DNA from: Daejeonella sp.
Lineage (GTDB): Bacteria > Bacteroidota > Bacteroidia > Sphingobacteriales > Sphingobacteriaceae
Length of the DNA stretch: 64,000 nt
Assembly (NCBI RefSeq): GCF_017495225.1
Contig: NZ_JAFEIG010000033.1
Span: forward strand, 62,001-126,000
Direction of reading: 5' to 3'
The number at the start of each line of letters is the position of its first letter. The stretch's first letter is position 1. Both the position numbers and the translations under genes were made by a program. The notes beneath the pieces are model-generated. The model was not told where the DNA came from. It did not search any database and was given only the letters and a program-made list of their open reading frames with translations. Positions 52,704 to 60,640 of this stretch are shown one piece after another.

Positions 52704-53642
52704 TCAGGAATAAATCTCTAACACTTCCTTTTTATTTTTATTCCTCATACGCTTCGGTATTGCATCTAAAATTTCTTTTTCTAATGCCATAATCAGCCTT
52801 CGCTTTAGGAAATTTCGGTGGGTTACTATACTTATTTCTCGGGTAGGCTGTGGCGATTTAAAATAACGAATTCGATCAAGCTGCTTCACTGAAAAATCAC
52901 TAATCGAAAGCTCAGGCAATAGGGTAATCCCCTTATTCATTTCTACCATTCGCTTGAGTGTTTCAACGCTGTCTGTATTGTATTCAAAAGCCCGAACCTC
53001 AGTCGACTTTTTCCGATTACAGATATTTAAAATCTGATTTCGCATGCAATGACCCTCATTTAATAACCATAAATCGTCTAAATTTATGTCGGATGCTTGT
53101 AGCGTTTTTTTGCTTGTTAGCGGACTCGATTTGGAAAGATAGGCTACAAATGATTCATAAAATAAAGGGTTTTCTTGTAGACTTTTATCTTCCAATGGTG
53201 TAGAAAGAATCCCGCAGTCTAAGAGTCCGTTTTTTAACTCGCTTACTATCTGATCGGTCATGTATTCCCAAACTACTAGCTGCACATCTGGATATTTCTT
53301 CATGAATGCAGAAATTATTTGAGGCATTAAATAGGGTGCCATGGTAGGGATAATCCCTATTCTTAACTCCCCAGAAATCACGCTCTTCTGATTGTTAATT
53401 AGCTCCTTAAGCTTATAACTTTCCTTTAAAATAGTTCTAGCTTGTTCGATCACTTCAATCCCAATATCTGTGGGTGTAATGGGCTGCTTACTCCTGTCGA
53501 AAAGTTTAATTCCAAGCTCCTCCTCCAATTTTTGCACCTGCATACTCATGGTAGGCTGTGTCACAAAACACTTCTCTGCGGCAATGCCAAAACTACGATA
53601 GGTATCAAGGGCAACAATGTATTCGAGCTGGACTAAAGTCAT
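52704..53642 (-). CDS. oxyR: Hydrogen-peroxide sensor regulator OxyR
   Basis: 312-residue LysR-type regulator. The N-terminal helix-turn-helix is AAEKCFVTQPTMSMQVQKLE (~20-40). The redox switch is readable in the C-terminal domain: NEGHCMRNQILNIC, with the two Cys spaced C-x8-C exactly as Cys199/Cys208 of E. coli OxyR. Oxidation forms a disulfide and activates peroxide-defence genes. It is adjacent to SOD. Two OxyR-box-like sites sit immediately upstream. Confidence 0.93.
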   Translation of the reverse strand: MTLVQLEYIVALDTYRSFGIAAEKCFVTQPTMSMQVQKLEEELGIKLFDRSKQPITPTDIGIEVIEQARTILKESYKLKELINNQKSVISGELRIGIIPTMAPYLMPQIISAFMKKYPDVQLVVWEYMTDQIVSELKNGLLDCGILSTPLEDKSLQENPLFYESFVAYLSKSSPLTSKKTLQASDINLDDLWLLNEGHCMRNQILNICNRKKSTEVRAFEYNTDSVETLKRMVEMNKGITLLPELSISDFSVKQLDRIRYFKSPQPTREISIVTHRNFLKRRLIMALEKEILDAIPKRMRNKNKKEVLEIYS

Positions 53643-53645
53643 GAT

Positions 53646-53690
53646 ATAGATTTTAACTATGTAAATATAAATAATATTGATAATATCTAT
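53646..53690. promoter_or_regulatory. Two OxyR-box-like sites upstream of oxyR
   Basis: ATAGATTTTAACTAT (53646-53660) fits ATAGnTnnnAnCTAT at every fixed position, and ATTGATAATATCTAT (53676-53690) fits with one mismatch. Centres are 30 bp apart. The first box begins 4 bp from the oxyR start codon, so autorepression by steric block is likely; the divergent metalloprotease gene starts ~84 bp from the second box. Confidence 0.65.
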
Positions 53691-53773
53691 ATTGAATATT
53701 TTAAATAATGTAAATTGAAATCTGATGGTTTATTAAATAATTATTAATAGGTTTAAACATAAATCAATTTGAA

Positions 53774-56233
53774 ATGAAAATGCTTTTCTCATCCCCTCAA
53801 TTCAGGAAAATTTGGGTTTTAATGTCATTGTTCTTCTTAACATGCACATTATCCTTCGCCCAATCAATTGTTTCAATCTCCGAAAAAACCAACAACATGA
53901 AGCCCTTTAATGGCTTTCTAAATTATTATTGGGATGAAAGCACGGGTAAAATTTGGTTACAAATTGATAAACTTGATCAAGAAATTTTATATCAAACTTC
54001 ACTTCCTGCAGGTTTGGGTTCTAATGATATAGGATTAGATCGCGGGGTGATGGGAACTACTTCAGTGGTTAAGTTTAATCGCGTAGGGAATAAAGTGCTC
54101 ATGATTGAGCCAAATTATTCTTATCGTGCATTAAGTAGTGATCTTGCTGAAAAGCGAGCTATTGAACAATCTTTCGCGCAATCTACCCTTTGGGGATTTG
54201 TTATTGCAGCTGAAGGCTCTGGCTCAGTGCTTGTTGATGCTACTGATTTTATTATTCGCGATGCACTAAAAGTGTCAAATAAATTGAGAGCTTTAAAACA
54301 AGGCTCTTATAATCTGGATGCTAGTCGCTCTGCAATGTACCAGCCTCGGACTAAAAACTTTCCTCTAAATACAGAGTTTGAAGCCACGCTTACTTTTACA
54401 AATGCGGATGGTCAGACTGGCAGTTTTGTAAATTCTGTTACTCCTTCTTCTGAAGCAATTACCCTTAGAGTACATCATACTTTTGCTCAATTGCCTGATG
54501 CTAATTTTCAAACCAGACTTTATGATGCCCGATCACCTTACATCACAAATTCTTATTTCGATTATAGCAGTCCCGTAAATGAACCCATTCAAAAGAACAT
54601 AATTCTCCGTCACCGTTTGGAAAAGAAAGATCCAAATGCTACAAAGAGTGAGGCTGTAAAACCGATTGTTTATTACCTTGATAATGGCACTCCAGAACCG
54701 ATTAGATCTGCTCTGATGGAGGGCGCTAGCTGGTGGAATCAAGCATTTGAAGCCGCAGGTTTTATCAATGCATTTCAAGTTAAAATCTTGCCAGAAGATG
54801 CCGATCCCATGGATTTACGATATAATATGATCCACTGGGTGCACCGATCTACGCGCGGCTGGAGCTATGGCGCTGCAGTTGTTGATCCACGTACCGGCGA
54901 AATAATTAAGGGCAATGTTAGTTTGGGATCTTTGCGTGTTCGTCAGGATTATTTAATTGCTCAAGGCTTACTCGCTCCTTTTGAAAATGATGCGCTTCCT
55001 AAAGATGATAAAATGTTAAAAATGGCTCTTCAGCGATTAAAGCAATTGTCGGCACATGAAATTGGCCATACCATTGGTTTAATGCATAATTATATTTCAA
55101 GTGCGCAAAATCGTGCGAGTGTGATGGATTATCCACCTCCAATGGTGACTTTAAATGGGAAAAATGAGATCGATTTATCGGATGCCTATACCAATGAAAT
55201 TGGAGATTGGGATAAAGTGAGCATTCAGTATGGATATACCCAATTTCCAAAAGGGACAGATGAAGCGCAGGCTTTAAATAAAATATTGAGCGATGCGGCA
55301 AAATCAGGTTTAACTTTTATTTCTGATCGCGATGCACGTGATCCAGCGGGAATGCATCCTAGCGCGCATCTATGGGATAATGGCAATAATCCCGTTAAGG
55401 AATTGGAAAAAGTGATGAAGGTACGTGCTGTGGCTCTTTCTAATTTTGGCTTGAATAATATCCCCAAAGGGACTCCAATGGCCATGCTTGAAGATGTTTT
55501 GGTTCCTGTTTACCTTTTTCATCGCTATCAAGTGGAAGCAGTGTCTAAGCTTGTTGGAGGCATGAACTATTCTTATGCTTTGAAGGGTGACGGACAAATT
55601 ACCACCCTTCCATTATCAAAAAATGAGCAGATGGATGCTTTAAAGGCATTAGCGTCTTGTATGGAGCCTCAATTTTTAACGATTCCTGAAAATATTGTAA
55701 AACTTATTCCTCCTCGTCCTGCCGGATTTGATTACACTAGAGAGTTATTTAACCGTAGAACGGGATTAAATTTCGATCCATTGGCAGCTGCGGAAACTGC
55801 CGCTGATTTACCTCTTTCCTTTTTGTTTAATGCCAATAGACTAAACAGAATGGTTCAATTGCAGGCTTCGAATAATGGCTTGGGTATAGATGAAATGATT
55901 AATTTATTGATTGATAAAACTTGGAAATCTGCTAGATTAAAAGGTATGGAGGGATTAATTCAAAAGCAGAATGAGCAATTATTGTTAACGTATTTGCTTT
56001 CCGCATCGATTAACGAAAATGCTTCATTTGCAAGCAAAGCACAACTATTAAAGGCATTAGACACATTAAAGAACTATGCTTCAGAGCAATTAAAATTGTC
56101 GAAAGATGAGAACGAAAAAGCTTATTTCTTGCTTAGTCTCGATCGCATGAAAAATCCTGAAAAGGCAAAGCCTACGCTTCATCAAGTGGCGCCTCCAGGA
56201 GCTCCGATTGGTTGTATGATGGATGAAATTTAA
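53774..56233 (+). CDS. Zinc-dependent metalloprotease, DUF5117/DUF4953 type
   Basis: 819-residue exported protease. Signal peptide ends LSFAQ (~30). N-terminal DUF5117-like domain (FNGFLNYYWDESTGKIWLQI). The catalytic zinc motif is SAHEIGHTIGLMHNY (HExxHxxGxxH, ~428), followed by a MDYPPP Met-turn-like segment. DUF4953-like C-terminus. Substrates are unknown. Divergent from oxyR, sharing the regulatory gap. Confidence 0.88.
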   Translation: MKMLFSSPQFRKIWVLMSLFFLTCTLSFAQSIVSISEKTNNMKPFNGFLNYYWDESTGKIWLQIDKLDQEILYQTSLPAGLGSNDIGLDRGVMGTTSVVKFNRVGNKVLMIEPNYSYRALSSDLAEKRAIEQSFAQSTLWGFVIAAEGSGSVLVDATDFIIRDALKVSNKLRALKQGSYNLDASRSAMYQPRTKNFPLNTEFEATLTFTNADGQTGSFVNSVTPSSEAITLRVHHTFAQLPDANFQTRLYDARSPYITNSYFDYSSPVNEPIQKNIILRHRLEKKDPNATKSEAVKPIVYYLDNGTPEPIRSALMEGASWWNQAFEAAGFINAFQVKILPEDADPMDLRYNMIHWVHRSTRGWSYGAAVVDPRTGEIIKGNVSLGSLRVRQDYLIAQGLLAPFENDALPKDDKMLKMALQRLKQLSAHEIGHTIGLMHNYISSAQNRASVMDYPPPMVTLNGKNEIDLSDAYTNEIGDWDKVSIQYGYTQFPKGTDEAQALNKILSDAAKSGLTFISDRDARDPAGMHPSAHLWDNGNNPVKELEKVMKVRAVALSNFGLNNIPKGTPMAMLEDVLVPVYLFHRYQVEAVSKLVGGMNYSYALKGDGQITTLPLSKNEQMDALKALASCMEPQFLTIPENIVKLIPPRPAGFDYTRELFNRRTGLNFDPLAAAETAADLPLSFLFNANRLNRMVQLQASNNGLGIDEMINLLIDKTWKSARLKGMEGLIQKQNEQLLLTYLLSASINENASFASKAQLLKALDTLKNYASEQLKLSKDENEKAYFLLSLDRMKNPEKAKPTLHQVAPPGAPIGCMMDEI

Positions 56234-56296
56234 TTGGTGTAAATGGCCTTAATTGCGTAATATTTACGATTTTTGTAAACCTGAACGCCTAGATTA

Positions 56297-57040
56297 ATGA
56301 GTACTGAGGAAACAACAAGAATTAATAAATATTTGAGTGAAATTGGCTTTTGCTCACGCCGGGCTGCCGATAAACTTATACTCGAAAATCGGGTGACCAT
56401 CAATGGTGTTGTGCCAGAAATGGGGACTAAAATCGTGGCAGGTGATGTTGTTAAAGTAGATGGTAAATTAGTCTCGAAGCCTGAAGAAAAGCCAGTTTAT
56501 ATTGCTTTTAATAAGCCAATTGGTATTGTTTGTACTACCGATACCAAAGTTGAAAAAGACAATATTATTGATTATATTAAGTATCCTAAGCGTATTTTCC
56601 CTATTGGGAGATTAGATAAACCGAGCGAGGGACTTATCTTATTAACTAGCGATGGAGATATTGTCAATAAGATTTTAAGAGCTAGAAATAATCATGAAAA
56701 GGAATATTTGGTATCCGTTAACCGACCCATTACTAATGATTTTTTAAAGAAAATGAGAGCTGGTGTTCCTATTCTGGATACGATTACTCGTGAATGTGAA
56801 GTGGAGCAGATAGATAAAAATAGATTTAAGATTATTTTAACCCAAGGGCTCAATAGGCAGATAAGAAGGATGTGTGAATACCTTGATTATAAGGTTACTA
56901 AGTTAAAAAGAGTGAGGATCATGAATATAAAATTAGATATCCCCATTGGTAAATGGAGATATCTAAGTGATGATGAGATGAATGAAATTAATAGATTAAT
57001 TTCAAGCTCTTCAAAAACTCATATAGATTTCGAAGAATAG
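56297..57040 (+). CDS. rluF: 23S rRNA pseudouridine synthase, RluF/RsuA type
   Basis: 247 residues. S4 RNA-binding domain (INKYLSEIGFCSRRAADKLI, ~8-30), then the RsuA/RluB-family catalytic domain with Asp in GRLDKPSEGLILLTSDGD (~102) and LNRQIRRMCEYL (~190). Isomerises uridine in rRNA; the RluF group acts on U2604 of 23S rRNA. Assignment within RluB/E/F rests on the short single-enzyme architecture and is less sure than the fold. Confidence 0.82.
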   Translation: MSTEETTRINKYLSEIGFCSRRAADKLILENRVTINGVVPEMGTKIVAGDVVKVDGKLVSKPEEKPVYIAFNKPIGIVCTTDTKVEKDNIIDYIKYPKRIFPIGRLDKPSEGLILLTSDGDIVNKILRARNNHEKEYLVSVNRPITNDFLKKMRAGVPILDTITRECEVEQIDKNRFKIILTQGLNRQIRRMCEYLDYKVTKLKRVRIMNIKLDIPIGKWRYLSDDEMNEINRLISSSSKTHIDFEE

Positions 57041-57041
57041 A

Positions 57042-57545
57042 CTATTTCAGTTCTTTTAAGCGGTATTTTAAGGCCATGTACAGACTTAAAATTAAACCCA
57101 CTAGGAATAATCCGCCCATGTAACCAAACACGGCAAATTTCTCTTTTGCTGCCTCACGACCCATTTCCGGACCATAAATTGCGGCAAAAAGCCATATAAA
57201 TGGATATAAAAAGCCCCCAATCGATACCGCAAAAGAGGTAATTGCTTTAATTCTTTCTGGTGCTGATAAAAAGGAAATAAATAAAAGCACACCCATAATC
57301 ATTGCTCCAATTCCAGTAGCATGGAAGTGAAATCTTTGATAATAACGCCAGTTTTTGTCGGCTTCTGTTTTTAGCACAGCTGCTTTTTCTTCTGGATCTT
57401 GAATCAGATTTACTTTCTCATTCTTTTTTAAACCTTCATTAATTTTATCCTTAAAATAATCTTCGTTTGCACCGAAAATAATGGAGATAAAAACACCACC
57501 AATGAGTGTTAAAATGGCAATTACGTAAGGGATTCTTTGTGTCAT
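57042..57545 (-). CDS. Uncharacterised membrane protein, four helices
   Basis: 167 residues with about four hydrophobic helices (VIAILTLIGGVFISIIFG, GIGAMIMGVLLFISFL, FAVSIGGFLYPFIWLFAAIY, YMGGLFLVGLILSLYMAL). A lysine-rich loop lies after the first helix. No motif I recognise. It ends 1 bp after the convergent rluF stop. Confidence 0.65.
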   Translation of the reverse strand: MTQRIPYVIAILTLIGGVFISIIFGANEDYFKDKINEGLKKNEKVNLIQDPEEKAAVLKTEADKNWRYYQRFHFHATGIGAMIMGVLLFISFLSAPERIKAITSFAVSIGGFLYPFIWLFAAIYGPEMGREAAKEKFAVFGYMGGLFLVGLILSLYMALKYRLKELK

Positions 57546-57601
57546 AATTTAAATCTTTAGAAAATTAATATTTAAAGATAAGTTTTGAAAATAATCATTG
57601 C

Positions 57602-57952
57602 TTATTTAAGCAGGTTGGTGTCTTCATCAGGAAATATAACTGTTGGTTTGAAAGTTTTAGCTTCTTCAAAATCCATAATTGCATAGGCAATGATAATAAT
57701 CACATCGCCACGCATTACTCTTCTAGCTGCTGCTCCATTTAAAACAATTTCTCCACTTCCTCTCTTACCAGGAATGGTATATGTTTCAAAGCGTTCGCCA
57801 TTATTATTGTTTACAATTTGAACTTTTTCACCGTGAAGCAAATTTGCGGCATCCATTAAATCCTCATCTATGGTAATGCTACCTATATAATTCAGATCTG
57901 CGTCAGTTACCTTTACCCGGTGTATTTTAGATTTTAGTATATGAATTTGCAT
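57602..57952 (-). CDS. panD: Aspartate 1-decarboxylase
   Basis: 116-residue proenzyme that makes beta-alanine for pantothenate synthesis. Self-cleavage between Gly24 and Ser25 (NYIGSITID) creates the pyruvoyl cofactor; both are present. [20 protein letters not shown] and [12 protein letters not shown] follow as expected. Normal length. Confidence 0.95.
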   Translation of the reverse strand: MQIHILKSKIHRVKVTDADLNYIGSITIDEDLMDAANLLHGEKVQIVNNNNGERFETYTIPGKRGSGEIVLNGAAARRVMRGDVIIIIAYAIMDFEEAKTFKPTVIFPDEDTNLLK

Positions 57953-58043
57953 GGCGCAATTTAATCATTTGTATTGAATTGGTAATAATTTATGATTTTC
58001 CTTGCTTTTTTGTCTTGTTTGAACTGTATATGCTCAAAAAGAA

Positions 58044-58073
58044 AAACCCCGGAATTTTTAAAAAACCGGGGAT
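58044..58073 (-). terminator. Terminator of the BlaR1-like gene
   Basis: AACCCCGG pairs with CCGGGGATT (minus-strand reading) with an AT loop; on the minus strand a T-run (TTTTTC) follows. It lies ~30 bp beyond the stop of the M56 gene. Confidence 0.75.
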
Positions 58074-58101
58074 TATCTCGCGTGAATTTTAACCAAATTA
58101 T

Positions 58102-59742
58102 TTATTTTTTCTTAGTAATTATTTCAATTACTCCCTTCCCCTTTAAATCTCCGTATTTTTTTTCTGCATTTTCTCCCTTTAGGACAGACACCGATTGAAT
58201 ATCAGAAGGATTCAAATTTTTAAAGGCACTACCATCTACTATCTTACCATCAATCATGTAAACCGCATCATTGATATCTTTATTTGACCCTGATAACTTA
58301 GTTTCAGGCTTTTCTGCTCTAAATTCTAATTCTATTCGTAGCTTTTCTGCTCTACCATCTGATTGTGACAGCTTTTCTCCCTTTAAATTTTTTACTTTTT
58401 CCCCTAATTTTTCTATTTCAATAACATCACTTGGATTAATGATGTAGAGTTTTTTGCTTTCACTTTTATCACTTGGATCAACCATATAAACTGATTGATC
58501 TTTACCATTTTTAGATTTTGTGGTAATAATCATGATATCATTGTTTTTGTCATTTTTAAATACGACTGAATCAGCAATTATTGTATAACCCTTTACCGCT
58601 AATTCTTTCAAATCTTTAGCTTCTCTTTCCAATTTCACTCCATCTTTCTTAATTAGTCTAATGCTTTCAATATCTTCTGGCTTCAGGTCTGAAATAGTAG
58701 TCTTTCCATCGATAATTACAATTTTCTTTACTTCTTTTCCTTTATCACCATTCACCTTCTCAAGGATTACCGTTGTTTTATCGTTAGATGATTTTTTCTT
58801 AATGGTGTCTGCTTGAATTTCTATAAATGCCTCTTCTATCTTGTTTTCAAGATTTTGAATTCTGTTTACAGCGTTTACTTTGATTGAAAAAATGGCTAGG
58901 GCTATAAGCATAATCGGTAATGCCATTACTCTTCTTAAATAAGAGTATTCTGTTTTGTTTGATTTAGTTAACATGGCTAATCTGCGTTTAATGGATGAGT
59001 AATTAAATGGATGTATTGGATTTAAAAAATGTGTTCCGTAATGTGTTTCTAATAATAATTTTGCAAATGCTTCGGTATTTTGGTTGCCAATCGCTTCCTC
59101 ATCTGCAATAAATTCATGAATGGTTTGTAGCTCTTTTTGAATAATCCAGTTAAAGGGATTAATCCAGAAAATTGAGCTTAATACTTGACAAAATAGTCGG
59201 TCCCAGGAGTGTTTTTGTCTGATGTGGGTTAACTCATGCTTGAATATCTTTTGACCTTTATCATCTTCTAATGACATTGTTTTTTTCCAGAAAAGATTGT
59301 TTAGGAATGAAAAAGGTGCATTATCTACCTCTGTTTCAATAAAATCTATTCCGTCAAGATATCTAATCGGGGAGTTTCTTTTGAGGCTAAAAATCTTCCA
59401 AACGCTAATTAGTAACATCGCAAGAAATATAAATGCAATGATTCCTGCACCTATTAATATACCGTCAGTCCAGCCAAATTGATTCTCAATAATTTGATTA
59501 CTCGGTGCTGTAATTAATTGAATGAGCTCCAAATTTGTGCTTTCTGTTACCGGTCTTTCAAAGGTAAACCAGTGTAAGTCTAAAAAGGGTATCGTCAGAC
59601 TTAAAATCAAACTCCCCAAAAGGTAAAAACGATTATAATAGTGAAATTTATTATCTCTTAATGCTATAAGATAATAGGCATACAAAATCGCTGTTACTAC
59701 GGTGGATTTTAATGCATATATTAAAATTACTTCGCTGTTCAT
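58102..59742 (-). CDS. M56 (BlaR1-like) membrane peptidase with plug-like C-terminus
   Basis: 546 residues. Four or so membrane helices surround an M56 zinc-peptidase motif HELTHIRQKHSWDRL (~170), as in BlaR1/MecR1. A further membrane helix (LPIMLIALAIFSIKV, ~273-287) precedes the periplasmic part. Instead of a penicillin-binding sensor, the last ~250 residues carry repeated segments like VYMIDGKIVDGS, LNPSDIQSVSVLKG and GKGVIEIITKK, which imitate the plug of TonB-dependent receptors. The first four bases overlap the BlaI-like gene (ATGA). It probably cleaves the repressor upon a cell-envelope signal (inference). Confidence 0.85.
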   Translation of the reverse strand: MNSEVILIYALKSTVVTAILYAYYLIALRDNKFHYYNRFYLLGSLILSLTIPFLDLHWFTFERPVTESTNLELIQLITAPSNQIIENQFGWTDGILIGAGIIAFIFLAMLLISVWKIFSLKRNSPIRYLDGIDFIETEVDNAPFSFLNNLFWKKTMSLEDDKGQKIFKHELTHIRQKHSWDRLFCQVLSSIFWINPFNWIIQKELQTIHEFIADEEAIGNQNTEAFAKLLLETHYGTHFLNPIHPFNYSSIKRRLAMLTKSNKTEYSYLRRVMALPIMLIALAIFSIKVNAVNRIQNLENKIEEAFIEIQADTIKKKSSNDKTTVILEKVNGDKGKEVKKIVIIDGKTTISDLKPEDIESIRLIKKDGVKLEREAKDLKELAVKGYTIIADSVVFKNDKNNDIMIITTKSKNGKDQSVYMVDPSDKSESKKLYIINPSDVIEIEKLGEKVKNLKGEKLSQSDGRAEKLRIELEFRAEKPETKLSGSNKDINDAVYMIDGKIVDGSAFKNLNPSDIQSVSVLKGENAEKKYGDLKGKGVIEIITKKK

Positions 59743-60104
59743 GATTTCTTGTTTTTTAATTCCTTTAATAAGAGTTCTAAGTCCTCAATTGACATCTGCT
59801 TTTTATCAACTAGAAAGGATACCACATTGGAATAGGATCCTTCAAAATACCTTTCCGTTAATCCCTCAATGCTTTGCTCAGAATACTTTGATTTTGACAC
59901 CAATGGATAATACAAATTATTGCGATTTGGGTTTTTTATTCCCACGAAACCCTTCTCTACCAATATTTTAAGTAGGGTAGCCACCGTATTATTATGTGGC
60001 TTGGGTTCATCAAGCAATTCTAAAATATCTTTTACATAGCCACCGGTTTTTAGCGACCATAGTACCTGCATTATTTGCTCTTCGGCTTGTGTAAGTTTTT
60101 TCAT
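59739..60104 (-). CDS. BlaI/MecI/CopY-family repressor
   Basis: 121-residue winged-helix regulator. ATG at 60104 (MKKLTQAEEQIMQ) replaces an upstream start at 60182 that runs through the operator. Signature segments: LTQAEEQIMQVLWSL, NNTVATLLKILVEKGFVG, YYPLVSKSKYSEQS. BlaI repressors bind a dyad near their own promoter and are inactivated by cleavage by the BlaR1 partner, which is encoded immediately downstream with a 4-bp overlap. Confidence 0.93.
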   Translation of the reverse strand: MKKLTQAEEQIMQVLWSLKTGGYVKDILELLDEPKPHNNTVATLLKILVEKGFVGIKNPNRNNLYYPLVSKSKYSEQSIEGLTERYFEGSYSNVVSFLVDKKQMSIEDLELLLKELKNKKS

Positions 60105-60105
60105 T

Positions 60106-60149
60106 CTAACTAATTTGTTAGTCAATATTATGACTAATTTTTTAGTTAG
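60106..60149. promoter_or_regulatory. BlaI-type dyad operator
   Basis: CTAACTAATTTGTTAGTC (60106-60123) and GACTAATTTTTTAGTTAG (60132-60149) are inverted copies around an 8-base AT spacer, directly upstream of the repressor start codon. Each arm has the TTAGT(T/C)/ACTAA core typical of BlaI/MecI operators. Confidence 0.78.
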
Positions 60150-60640
60150 ACAAATTTTTTTGAAAATAATTTTAATCCACACAGAAATGCGGGTTGAAGA
60201 ATAGGAAGAATAGTGATTTTATGCTAGAAAACGAGGCTTATTAACAAGGCTTAAGATTGTCGCATCATCAATTAACTCATTTGATTGATGTACAATAGGA
60301 TTTTTTATTTAATAATCTTCCACCAGTATTCCTGATGATGATTGACTTTCCCTGTTGAGAATTAGAAAAAATATAGATCAGAATACTGCTATTGAACATC
60401 AATTACGCTTATCCCAATCCTAATTTAAAAATTATAAATTTCTATAGATTTCACTGCTAGCAGATTCATTAATCTGCTAAACCAGCTTATAAAAGACAGG
60501 CATTATTTGAAAATCAAATTAATTGAGTCCAGATAATATCTGAATAATTATAAGCTGGCCTGTTTACCCTCATTATATTGAAGCAGGTTAAATTAAATTC
60601 TTATTTAAGCATTTTGTGCCTAAAAAAATAGTGCAGATGT
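60150..60640. other. Gene-free spacer with an 11-bp inverted repeat
   Basis: About 490 AT-rich bases with no coding sequence I can support. A perfect 11-bp inverted repeat CCAGCTTATAA / TTATAAGCTGG (60482-60492 and 60548-60558) is separated by 55 bp; lying ~80-160 bp beyond the stop of the minus-strand receptor gene, it may be a weak 3-prime-end structure. Confidence 0.45.

Noticed and set aside
57992-58198. 68-codon plus-strand frame
   Set aside because: It runs through the terminator hairpin and into the antisense strand of the M56 gene.
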